The translations under genes were made by a program, and so were the position numbers. The notes beneath the pieces are model-generated. The model was not told where the DNA came from and did no database searches. It was given only the letters and a program-made list of their open reading frames with translations. A DNA stretch of 64,000 bases from Sulfitobacter sp. 20_GPM-1509m. Lineage in GTDB: Bacteria > Pseudomonadota > Alphaproteobacteria > Rhodobacterales > Rhodobacteraceae. Within the stretch, counting starts at the first letter, position 1, and every line of letters begins with the position of its first letter. Where the stretch lies: contig NZ_JIBC01000009.1 of NCBI RefSeq assembly GCF_000620505.1, forward strand, positions 248,001 to 312,000, given 5' to 3'. This document shows positions 56,734-64,000 of the stretch, in pieces.

Positions 56734-58284
56734 TCACAGGGCCGAACCCCGTCTGCCGCTGATCGCGGGCGCGTCCGCAAGCTTGGCATTGTGGCTGCGC
56801 ATCCAGTTCAGGGTCTGGTCAAAGGGGATGGGCCGGCAGATGCCAAAGCCCTGCACATGGTCACAGCCCAACTGCGCCAGCAGCGCGTGTTCGCCAACCG
56901 TTTCAACCCCTTCGGCCAGCGTTTCGACCTGCAACCGTTCGGCCATGGTCAGGATGGCGCTGATCATCCGCTGTTGTTCCGGGTCGCGGTCGGATTTCAT
57001 CACGAAACTGCGGTCGATCTTGATCCGGCTGACGGAAAACCGCCGGATCGCCGCAATCGACGCATTGCCGGTGCCAAAGTCGTCCAGGTCAATCCGGCAC
57101 CCCAGCTTGCCCAGTCCGCCCAGATTGCGACAGACCACATCGTCAGGGGCGGCGGTCACCACGGTTTCCAGCACCTCGACCGCCAGCCGGTCGGCGGCCA
57201 GGTCAAAGCGGTCCAGCTCCCATGTGATCTTTTCCACCAGACGGGGATTGCGCAATTCGCTGCCCGAAAAGTTCACGCCAACCTGTGGCACATGCTCGCC
57301 CGCGGCATCCCACGCCTTGAGCGCGGTAAAGGTGTGGTACATCATCACCTCGGACAGGCGTTCCAGCAGACCACCCTGTTCCAGAGCGGGCAGGAATTCG
57401 GCAGGGGGGATCACACCGCGTTCGGGGTGGACCCAGCGCGCCAGCGCCTCGAACCCTGAAACCCTGCCGGTGTCGGTGGAAATCTGCGGTTGGTACCATG
57501 GCTGGATATGCCCGCTTTCCAGGGCAAGAGCTGCCTCTTCGCGCAGCGCGGTGCGGGCGGTGGTGGCAATCTGCATCTCATGGGAAAAGGCGCGGATCGT
57601 CGAGGGACCGCGCCTGCGCGCCTCGACCAGAGCCGTGCGCGCCGCGGTCATCCACGGAATGCTGCCGGGTTCTGGGACGCGGGCGTTCAGGCAAAAGCCC
57701 ACGGCGCAGGACATATAGACGGTGGTGCCATCCACCGCGATCGGTTCTTCGATGGCGGACTGAATGCGGCCAGCCATCTGGATACAGGTTTCAAGGTCGA
57801 ACCGCGACGACGGCGCGCAGCAGATGGCAAAGCGGGCGTCGCCGGTCCGCGTCACCACGTCATCGTCACGCAGGGCGGTGACAATCCGTTGCGTCACCCG
57901 CGCGGCCACCGTGTCGGCGGCGGCTTGTCCGTGCTGGTTGATGAGGCTTTCAAAATCGTCCAGCTCCAGCATCAGCATGGCGGAAGACAATTGTTGTTCC
58001 TGCGCGGTCTGCCAGATGCGCGCGGCCATCTCGTCGAAATGGGCACGTTGCAGTATGCCGGTGGTGGCATCGCGCATGGTGTCCATGCCGCCCCCGCCCG
58101 AGGAATGCAGCGCCAGAAGCAGCATCGGCACAACGATCCCGATCCCGACAAAGACCGTTTCGCCACCCCACCAATAGGCGGCCAGCATCACCGCCGACAG
58201 GAATGCCAGCGCCTGCGGGCCATGGAACACAATTCGCAGATCTTCACGCAATCGGGTCAAATATCGTGATCGGCGTTTGGCCAT
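56734..58284 (-). CDS. GGDEF-EAL domain protein, probably a c-di-GMP phosphodiesterase
   Basis: A 516-aa protein: two membrane segments (about 25-60), a degenerate GGDEF domain (residues 70-230; the motif position reads RTGDARF), and an EAL domain (about 265-500). The EAL part looks active: FEALARW, NFSG, EVLETVV, DDFGTG, KIDRSFV and EGVET are retained. It should lower c-di-GMP, the GGDEF part perhaps binding GTP as a regulator. It is inserted between ttcA and yidC on the same strand. Confidence 0.87.
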   Translation of the reverse strand: MAKRRSRYLTRLREDLRIVFHGPQALAFLSAVMLAAYWWGGETVFVGIGIVVPMLLLALHSSGGGGMDTMRDATTGILQRAHFDEMAARIWQTAQEQQLSSAMLMLELDDFESLINQHGQAAADTVAARVTQRIVTALRDDDVVTRTGDARFAICCAPSSRFDLETCIQMAGRIQSAIEEPIAVDGTTVYMSCAVGFCLNARVPEPGSIPWMTAARTALVEARRRGPSTIRAFSHEMQIATTARTALREEAALALESGHIQPWYQPQISTDTGRVSGFEALARWVHPERGVIPPAEFLPALEQGGLLERLSEVMMYHTFTALKAWDAAGEHVPQVGVNFSGSELRNPRLVEKITWELDRFDLAADRLAVEVLETVVTAAPDDVVCRNLGGLGKLGCRIDLDDFGTGNASIAAIRRFSVSRIKIDRSFVMKSDRDPEQQRMISAILTMAERLQVETLAEGVETVGEHALLAQLGCDHVQGFGICRPIPFDQTLNWMRSHNAKLADAPAISGRRGSAL

Positions 58285-58358
58285 GAGAATCCCTCGAAGA
58301 ATATGCGTGCAGGCGCATTGAGCACCGGCAGAGTGCCGTGAGGGATATGACGCCGAGG

Positions 58359-59252
58359 TTAACGCAGGTCGGGAATACCGTCTGCATTTGGTTCAAATTT
58401 TTCTGAACTCAGCATCAACCCGGCAAAATCGAACAGTTTCGGGTCCAACAGATGCGACGGACGCGCGTTCATCAGGGCGCGGAACATCACCTGACGGCGG
58501 CCGGGGCTGTTGGCCTCCCAACCGTCGAGGATCTGCTTGACCTGTTGACGTTGCAAGCCGTCCTGGCTGCCGCACAGGTCGCAGGGGATGATCGGGTAGT
58601 TCATCGCGCGGGCGAATTTCTCGCAATCCGCCTCGGCCACATGGGCCAGCGGGCGATAGAGGAACAGGTCGCCATCTTCGTTGACCAGTTTCGGCGGCAT
58701 CGTCGCCAGACGGCCACCATGGAACAGGTTCATGAAAAATGTCTCTAGAATATCGTCGCGGTGGTGGCCCAGCACCACGGCGCTGCATCCTTCCTCGCGG
58801 GCGATGCGATAGAGGTTGCCACGGCGCAGACGCGAACACAGGGCACAGAACGTGCGACCTGCGGGCACCTTGTCGACGACGATGCTGTAGGTGTCCTGAT
58901 ATTCGATGCGATGCGGCACGCCCATGCGTTCCAGAAACTCGGGCAGGACGGTGGCGGGAAAATTCGGTTGCCCCTGATCCAGGTTGCAGGCCAGCAGGTC
59001 CACCGGCAGCAGGCCGCGCCATTGCAATTCGTGCAGCACGGCCAGCAGGGTATAGCTGTCCTTGCCCCCCGACAGGCACACCAGCCACTTTTGCCGCTTG
59101 GCGCCGGGTTTATGCGCGCCTGCATCGATCATGCCGTATTGTTCGATCGCCTCGCGGGTATAACGCACGATGCGCTTGCGCAGCTTGCGAAACTCGGTGG
59201 TTTCGGGGGCACCTTCGAACAGGGCATGGATTTCTGAAATCTCGTCACGCAT
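58359..59252 (-). CDS. ttcA: tRNA 2-thiocytidine biosynthesis protein TtcA
   Basis: A 297-aa tRNA thiolase that makes s2C32. The PP-loop SGGKDSYTL near residue 60 binds [14 protein letters not shown] and CDLCGSQ supply the Cys pairs of the iron-sulfur site. [11 protein letters not shown] is the usual adjacent block. It is 41 bases from yidD on the same strand. Confidence 0.94.
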   Translation of the reverse strand: MRDEISEIHALFEGAPETTEFRKLRKRIVRYTREAIEQYGMIDAGAHKPGAKRQKWLVCLSGGKDSYTLLAVLHELQWRGLLPVDLLACNLDQGQPNFPATVLPEFLERMGVPHRIEYQDTYSIVVDKVPAGRTFCALCSRLRRGNLYRIAREEGCSAVVLGHHRDDILETFFMNLFHGGRLATMPPKLVNEDGDLFLYRPLAHVAEADCEKFARAMNYPIIPCDLCGSQDGLQRQQVKQILDGWEANSPGRRQVMFRALMNARPSHLLDPKLFDFAGLMLSSEKFEPNADGIPDLR

Positions 59253-59293
59253 GGGGGCTGAATACTCTTATGCGGGCGGCAAAGCCAGTGGGG

Positions 59294-59539
59294 TCAGTCG
59301 TGGGTGTGGTCGGTCCCGGAATCGGGGACGGGGTCGTATCCGTCGCCGCCCCAGGGGTGACAACGGCCAATGCGGCGGGCGGCCAGCAGGCTGCCACGCA
59401 GGGCACCGTGTTTTTCAAGCGCCTCCATGGCATAGGCGCTGCAGGTGGGTTGATAGCGGCAGTTGAACCCGACCCAGGGCGAGAACACCAACCGGTAGGC
59501 GCGCACGGGCAGGGCGACCAGATGGGCCAGCGGGGTCAT
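59294..59539 (-). CDS. yidD: membrane protein insertion efficiency factor YidD
   Basis: An 81-aa Yid[24 protein letters not shown] and [28 protein letters not shown] hold the three conserved Cys and the HPW motif. It overlaps rnpA by 4 nt. Confidence 0.96.
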   Translation of the reverse strand: MTPLAHLVALPVRAYRLVFSPWVGFNCRYQPTCSAYAMEALEKHGALRGSLLAARRIGRCHPWGGDGYDPVPDSGTDHTHD

Positions 59540-59946
59540 TTGGGGACCAAGGCGGCACGCAGGTCGGCGCGCATCTGTTCGAAATCGCGGGTGGCGGTGA
59601 CCTGATGGCGGCCGATCAGTACATAATCGGTGCCCATTGCCCCATGCTCGGGCAGTTCCAGCCGCGCGATTTCGCGCAGGCGGCGCTTGGCCCGGTTGCG
59701 GGCAACGGCATTGCCGACCTTTTTGGAACAGGTGAACCCCACACGCAGCGGCGCATCATCGCCACGGCTGCGGATTTGCAGCACAAAGCCGGGCGTGACC
59801 ACACGGGGGCCACGCGACGCGCGCAGGAAATCGGCGCGGTTCTTCAGGATCTGGTCGCTTTTGAGGCACGCCAAACGTGACAAACCCGCCCGAGGCTGGT
59901 CCGATCCAGCGCGAACGCTGTCTGCGGGGGCCTCCGGCGGGGTCAT
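59536..59946 (-). CDS. rnpA: ribonuclease P protein component
   Basis: A 136-aa RNase P protein. [27 protein letters not shown] is the RNR motif region that binds the RNA subunit. The N-terminal 25 residues are extra. It is 22 bases downstream of rpmH and shares the transcript. Confidence 0.95.
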   Translation of the reverse strand: MTPPEAPADSVRAGSDQPRAGLSRLACLKSDQILKNRADFLRASRGPRVVTPGFVLQIRSRGDDAPLRVGFTCSKKVGNAVARNRAKRRLREIARLELPEHGAMGTDYVLIGRHQVTATRDFEQMRADLRAALVPK

Positions 59947-59968
59947 GTAGATACCGTGACGCAGGCGC

Positions 59969-60103
59969 TTACGCGCTCAGCGACTTCCGGCCACGTGCGC
60001 GACGTGCGTTCAGGATCTTGCGACCTGCTTTTGTCGCCATGCGCGCGCGGAAACCGTGGCGCCGTTTGCGCACGAGGTTGCTTGGTTGAAAGGTGCGTTT
60101 CAT
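59969..60103 (-). CDS. rpmH: 50S ribosomal protein L34
   Basis: A 44-aa L34. Read on the minus strand from ATG at 60103: [19 protein letters not shown], then [25 protein letters not shown] and TAA. It is the first gene of the long minus-strand train. It is small but fully conserved. A weak TTGAAC at 60159-60164 may be its -35. Confidence 0.95.
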
Positions 60104-60408
60104 CGCTCCGTCTCCGTCTTTTCGGATGGGCTGCGCGGAATCGCTGTGCCCGGAATATGTTCAAGGCCCGTCCTCTAACCGCCGTAGGGGGGCAAGTCAA
60201 ACCCTCAAACGGACAAATCATGCCCCAAGGTGCAACATTCGCGGGGCTGTGGCGGTTTTAATGTTTCAAAACCACGCCGATAGGGTGGAAATGGCTCTGA
60301 AACAGTCACCGGCGATCACCCGCGCGTGACCAGACTGTTACAGCCATCGGCGCGCCCGTACCTATAGGTTACACCAAACGCATATAAATGCCAAAGGCCG
60401 CCTGATCC
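60104..60408. other. divergent control region between rpmH and the TVP38 gene
   Basis: About 305 bp. It should hold the promoters of rpmH and the TVP38 gene; TATAAA at 60383-60388 is a -10 candidate with no good -35. No coding frame or repeat was recognised. Confidence 0.4.
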
Positions 60409-61149
60409 ATGCCCCAAGACCCGACCAAATCCAAAACATCCGCGCTGCTGCGCCGTTTGCCGCTGGTTGCGATTCTGCTGGTGGCGGCGGTGGGGGCGTT
60501 CACCCTGCGCGATTACCTGAGTTTCGACACCCTGCGTGACAACCGCGCAGCGTTGCTGGCGTTTCGGGACGCACATTTCGCGCTGACGGCGCTGGGCTTT
60601 GTTGCGGCTTATGTTCTGATCGTGGCGTTCTCGTTGCCGGGGGCGACGATTGCGACGCTGACGGGCGGGTTTCTGTTCGGCACGGTGCTGGGGTCGGTGT
60701 TCAACGTCACGGCGGCCACCCTTGGGGCCACGCTGATCTTTCTGGCGGCGCGGCACGGGCTGGGCGCGCAGCTGGGTTCAAAGCTGGAGAACAGCAAAGG
60801 CGTGGTGAAGCGGATCAAGGACGGGATTGATCAGAACCAGTGGTCGATGCTGTTCCTGATCCGGCTGGTGCCAGCGGTGCCGTTCTTCGTGGCCAATCTG
60901 GTGCCTGCGTTCATGCAGGTGCCGCTGTACCGTTACGTGGTGTCGACGTTTTTCGGCATCATGCCGGGGGCGGTCGTCTATACGTCGGTGGGGGCCGGGC
61001 TGGGCGAAGTGTTCGCACGGGGTGAAACGCCGGACTTGGGCATTATCTTTGCACCACATATTCTGTTCCCGCTGCTGGGGCTGGTGGCGCTGGCCTTGCT
61101 GCCTGTCCTTTACAAAGCCGTTACCGGCAAGAAAGACGTTCTGACATGA
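60409..61149 (+). CDS. TVP38/TMEM64 family membrane protein
   Basis: A 246-aa polytopic protein with a VTT (DedA-related) domain: SLPGATIATLTGGFLFG, then RLVPAVPFFVANLVPAF, and GIMPGAVVYTSVGAGLG. Such proteins act as lipid scramblase-like or transport factors in membranes. It overlaps the following flavoprotein by 4 nt, a pairing seen in many bacteria, so the two may work together on a membrane redox or transport step. Confidence 0.85.
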   Translation: MPQDPTKSKTSALLRRLPLVAILLVAAVGAFTLRDYLSFDTLRDNRAALLAFRDAHFALTALGFVAAYVLIVAFSLPGATIATLTGGFLFGTVLGSVFNVTAATLGATLIFLAARHGLGAQLGSKLENSKGVVKRIKDGIDQNQWSMLFLIRLVPAVPFFVANLVPAFMQVPLYRYVVSTFFGIMPGAVVYTSVGAGLGEVFARGETPDLGIIFAPHILFPLLGLVALALLPVLYKAVTGKKDVLT

Positions 61150-62564
61150 CCTCTATCAAAACCGACATTCTGATTATTGGCGCAGGCTCGGGCGGGCTGT
61201 CGGTGGCGGCGGGGGCTGTGCAGATGGGGGCGGACGTGACCCTGTTGGAAGGGCACAAGATGGGCGGCGATTGCCTGAACTACGGCTGTGTGCCGTCCAA
61301 GGCGCTGATCGCGGCGGCCAAGGCAGCCCACGGGCAGCGGCACAGCGCGCAATACGGTGTCGCCGATGCGCCCGGGACAGTGGATTATGCCGCCGTCATG
61401 GAGCACGTGGCCGATGTCATTGCCCAGATCGCGCCGGTGGACAGTGTCGAGCGGTTCGAAGGGCTGGGCGTGCGGGTGATCCGCGAATGGGGCCGCTTTA
61501 CCGGCCCGCGCACTGTGCAGGCGGGCGACGTGGAAATCACCGCGCGCCGGATCGTGATCGCCACGGGGTCGTCGCCGCTGGTGCCGCCGATCGACGGGCT
61601 GGACGGGGTGCCGTTCATGACCAACGAAACCCTGTTCGATCTGCGCGACCGGCCAGACCACCTGTTGATTGTCGGCGGTGGTCCCATCGGGATGGAAATG
61701 GCGCAGGCGCATGTGCGGATGGGCTGCAAGGTGACGGTGATCGAGGGCGACACCGCGCTGGGCAAGGATGATCCCGAACTGGCGCAAGTGGTGCTGCAAA
61801 CGCTCAAGGACGAAGGCGTCGAGATTGCCGAGAATGCCAAGGCGTCGCGCATCAGCGGCAGCGCGGGCGACATCACCATCGAAACCGAAGACGGGCGCAG
61901 CTTTCACGGCACGCACCTGTTGATGGCGGTGGGGCGCAAGACCAACACCGAACGGCTGAACCTTGAGGCTGCGGGGATCGAGACCACCAAGCGCGGCGTG
62001 AAAGTGGACGACAGCCTGCGCACCAGCAACCGTCGTGTCTATGCCATCGGCGATGTGGCCGGGGGCCTGCAGTTCACCCATGTGGCGGGCTATCATGCGG
62101 GGGTCATCATACGGTCGATGCTGTTCAGCCTGCCGTCCAAGGCCAAGACGGCGCATATTCCCTGGGCCACCTACACCGACCCCGAACTGGCGCAGGTCGG
62201 CCTGACCGAGGCGCAGGCGCGCGCGCAGCATGGCGACCGGCTGGAGGTCGTGCGGTTCGACTATCACCACAACGACCGCGCCATCGCCGAACGCAAGACG
62301 CGCGGCTTTATCAAGGTGATGGTGGTCAAGGGACGTCCCGTGGGGGCGTCCATCGTCGGTCATCAGGCTGGCGAGTTGATCAACCTGTGGGCGCTGGCGC
62401 TGGCCAACAATATGAAGATGAGCCAGATCGCCGCCATGGTGTCGCCCTATCCGACCATCGGTGAGGTCAACAAACGCGCGGCGGGTGCCTATTTCAGCCC
62501 GCGTCTGTTTGACAGTACACTGGTCAAAACCGTCGTCGGACTTGTCCAGCGCTTCATTCCCTGA
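61146..62564 (+). CDS. FAD-dependent pyridine nucleotide-disulfide oxidoreductase
   Basis: A 472-aa class I flavin disulfide reductase. FAD motif IGAGSGG at 11-17, redox-active Cys43 and Cys48 in GGDCLNYGCVPSK, NAD(P) motif IVGGGPIGMEMA and the second FAD motif YAIGDVAGG. The C-terminal catalytic dyad normally HPT..E reads YPTIGE, with Tyr in the His position as in mercuric reductase; the metal-binding C-terminal Cys pair and the N-terminal HMA domain are absent, so mercury reduction is not supported. Coupled to the TVP38 gene. Confidence 0.87.
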   Translation: MTSIKTDILIIGAGSGGLSVAAGAVQMGADVTLLEGHKMGGDCLNYGCVPSKALIAAAKAAHGQRHSAQYGVADAPGTVDYAAVMEHVADVIAQIAPVDSVERFEGLGVRVIREWGRFTGPRTVQAGDVEITARRIVIATGSSPLVPPIDGLDGVPFMTNETLFDLRDRPDHLLIVGGGPIGMEMAQAHVRMGCKVTVIEGDTALGKDDPELAQVVLQTLKDEGVEIAENAKASRISGSAGDITIETEDGRSFHGTHLLMAVGRKTNTERLNLEAAGIETTKRGVKVDDSLRTSNRRVYAIGDVAGGLQFTHVAGYHAGVIIRSMLFSLPSKAKTAHIPWATYTDPELAQVGLTEAQARAQHGDRLEVVRFDYHHNDRAIAERKTRGFIKVMVVKGRPVGASIVGHQAGELINLWALALANNMKMSQIAAMVSPYPTIGEVNKRAAGAYFSPRLFDSTLVKTVVGLVQRFIP

Positions 62565-62579
62565 CACCGTAAAGATGCA

Positions 62580-63965
62580 ATGTTGAATTCACTGTCCGGC
62601 CGCTTTCTGATCCTGACCACCATCTTTGTGATGTTGGCCGAGATATTGATTTTTGTGCCCTCGATTGCGCGCTTTCGCGAGGACTATCTGCTGGCGCATC
62701 TGGAGCGAGCGCAGATTGCGTCGCTGGCGCTGCTGGCGGACGACATGCTGAACCCCGATCTGGAAAAGGAGCTGTTGGAGAACGCAGGCGTCTTCAACGT
62801 GGTGCTGCGCCGTGACGAGGTGCGCCAGCTGATGCTGTCATCGCCGATGCCTTACCCGATCTCGGCCACGTTCGACCTGCGCGATGCCACGGCGATGACG
62901 CTGATCCGGGACGCGCTGGTCCGGCTGGTGGATGCGGATCAGGAGGTGATCCGCGTGATCGGCGCGCCGGTGCGCGATGCGGGGTTGCTGATCGAGGTGA
63001 CGATGGACGCGGTGCCGCTGCGCACGGCGATGATCGACTATGGCGCCCGCATTCTGGTCCTGTCGGCGGTGATCTCTGTCATCACGGCGCTGATGTTGTT
63101 CCTGGCGGTGCGGGTGTTTCTGGTCAAACCGATCAAGCGGGTGGTGGGGCACATGCTGAACTATGCCGAAGCGCCTGAGGATTCGCGCCGGATCATCACG
63201 CCGGGGGCGGGCATCCGCGAGCTGCGCGAGGCGGAAACCGCGCTGCAATCGCTGGAAACCGAGCTGACCCAGGCGCTGCGCCAGAAAGAGCGGTTGGCGC
63301 AGCTGGGCGGTGCGGTCAGCAAGATCAGCCATGACTTGCGCAACATCCTGACATCGGCGCAGCTGTTCGTGGACCGGATCGAAGGGTCGGACGACCCGCT
63401 GGTGAAGCGGCTGGCGCCCAAGCTGGTGGGGTCGATCACCCGCGCCGTGCACCTGTGTGAAAGCACGCTGGCCTTCGGCAAGGCCGAGGAGCCGGGGCCG
63501 ACGCTGTCGCGGGTGCAACTGGCCGAAACCGTGTCGGACGTGATCGAGGCCGAGCGGCTGGCGGTCGACAACTACGACCTGAGCTTTGCCGAAGACATTC
63601 CGGCCATGCTGACCCTGCGCGCCGATGCCGAACAGCTGTACCGCGTGCTGTCCAACCTGGTACGCAACGCACGGCAGGCGATCGTCGCCTCGGGCCAGCC
63701 CGGCGAGATCGCCGTTTCGGCCCGCGAGGATGCCGATGCCTGGTGGATCGAGGTGGCTGACACCGGCCCCGGCCTGCCGCCCAAGGCGCGCGAACATCTG
63801 TTCGTGGCGTTCCAGGGGGGCACCCGAAAGGGCGGCACGGGTCTGGGGCTGGCGATCAGCCACGAACTGATCCGCGGCCACGGCGGTACGTTAACCTTGC
63901 TGCACAGCGGCCCGGACGGGTCGACGTTTTCGATCTGCCTGCCCAAGGGCGACGGCGCGCTTTAG
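62580..63965 (+). CDS. sensor histidine kinase
   Basis: A 461-aa membrane kinase. Two membrane segments (about 9-28 and 158-182) enclose a periplasmic sensor of about 125 residues; a HAMP-like linker follows. The dimerisation box SHDLRN has phospho-His251. Nucleotide-binding boxes: NLVRNARQAI (N), DTGPGLP (G1), GGTGLGLAIS (G2). No receiver domain or response regulator is next to it; the next gene lies beyond the window. Confidence 0.9.
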   Translation: MLNSLSGRFLILTTIFVMLAEILIFVPSIARFREDYLLAHLERAQIASLALLADDMLNPDLEKELLENAGVFNVVLRRDEVRQLMLSSPMPYPISATFDLRDATAMTLIRDALVRLVDADQEVIRVIGAPVRDAGLLIEVTMDAVPLRTAMIDYGARILVLSAVISVITALMLFLAVRVFLVKPIKRVVGHMLNYAEAPEDSRRIITPGAGIRELREAETALQSLETELTQALRQKERLAQLGGAVSKISHDLRNILTSAQLFVDRIEGSDDPLVKRLAPKLVGSITRAVHLCESTLAFGKAEEPGPTLSRVQLAETVSDVIEAERLAVDNYDLSFAEDIPAMLTLRADAEQLYRVLSNLVRNARQAIVASGQPGEIAVSAREDADAWWIEVADTGPGLPPKAREHLFVAFQGGTRKGGTGLGLAISHELIRGHGGTLTLLHSGPDGSTFSICLPKGDGAL

Positions 63966-64000
63966 CGGCGAAACGGGGTCATGTAATTTTCCTGACATAA

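Noticed and set aside
59960-60408. Chromosome origin near rpmH
   Set aside because: No cluster of DnaA boxes or AT-rich unwinding region was seen, dnaA is absent, and rpmH is often unlinked to the origin in alphaproteobacteria.
61146-62564. Mercuric reductase
   Set aside because: The flavoprotein lacks the N-terminal HMA domain and the C-terminal Cys pair needed for Hg(II), and no mer genes are nearby.

Overview
This window is a stretch of a high-GC alphaproteobacterial chromosome. Gene order and protein style point to the Rhodobacteraceae, Roseobacter-type. The evidence is a mannose-type EIIA plus HPr pair, the etfBA / 3-hydroxybutyryl-CoA dehydrogenase / cobalamin adenosyltransferase neighbourhood, the bztABCD-type amino-acid transporter first known from Rhodobacter, DUF6473 and Hint-domain proteins, an ATP12 chaperone, and the rpmH-rnpA-yidD-ttcA-yidC-engB-argB order. 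No plasmid, phage, IS transposase, CRISPR, rRNA or tRNA gene was recognised.

Layout. 0-1.7 kb: PTS-related EIIA and HPr, then an acyltransferase. 1.8-6.4 kb: beta-oxidation and electron-transfer genes (hydroxyacyl-CoA dehydrogenase, etfA, etfB), cob(I)alamin adenosyltransferase and a HIG1-like membrane protein on the minus strand, with a convergent DUF6473 gene. 6.5-15.2 kb: an SDR, an SH3-domain protein, parC, a DUF898 membrane protein coupled to an M48 peptidase, a cytochrome P450 and a lipoprotein. 15.4-19.7 kb: tuf, then three minus-strand genes (Hint protein, Pit phosphate transporter, NUDIX) that separate tuf from rpsJ.

20-39.2 kb holds the S10, spc and alpha ribosomal-protein clusters with secY, adk and rpoA. 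The usual gene order is kept, but the cluster is cut into segments. A 0.6-kb gap with terminators lies between rplW and rplB. Four unrelated genes lie between rplP and rpmC. A 1-kb gap lies between rpmD and rplO. Hairpins or terminators sit before secY, before rpoA and after rplQ. Related inverted-repeat elements lie in the rplW-rplB gap and the rpmD-rplO gap, and a third copy lies near 42.7 kb.

39.3-45.8 kb: host-attachment-family protein, a DegP-like protease overlapping rarA, and a tightly overlapped fluC / pseudouridine synthase / HAD phosphatase / ATP12 operon. 46-50.5 kb: a four-gene ABC importer for acidic amino acids and their amides. 50.5-60.1 kb: a long minus-strand train from rpmH through rnpA, yidD, ttcA, an EAL-domain protein, yidC, a MOSC protein, engB, argB and a sterol-desaturase-family protein to a ferredoxin and a SixA-like phosphatase, many with 4-nt overlaps. 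60.4-64 kb: a TVP38-type membrane protein overlapping a flavin disulfide oxidoreductase, then a sensor histidine kinase.

Most of the window is core housekeeping. The least explained features are the dispersed intergenic repeats (two families, one copy apparently split by a 100-bp palindrome), the small membrane ORFs in the ribosomal gaps, the structured leaders before rpsJ and rpsM, and several proteins with altered catalytic motifs (DUF6473, Hint, GGDEF, NUDIX, disulfide oxidoreductase).
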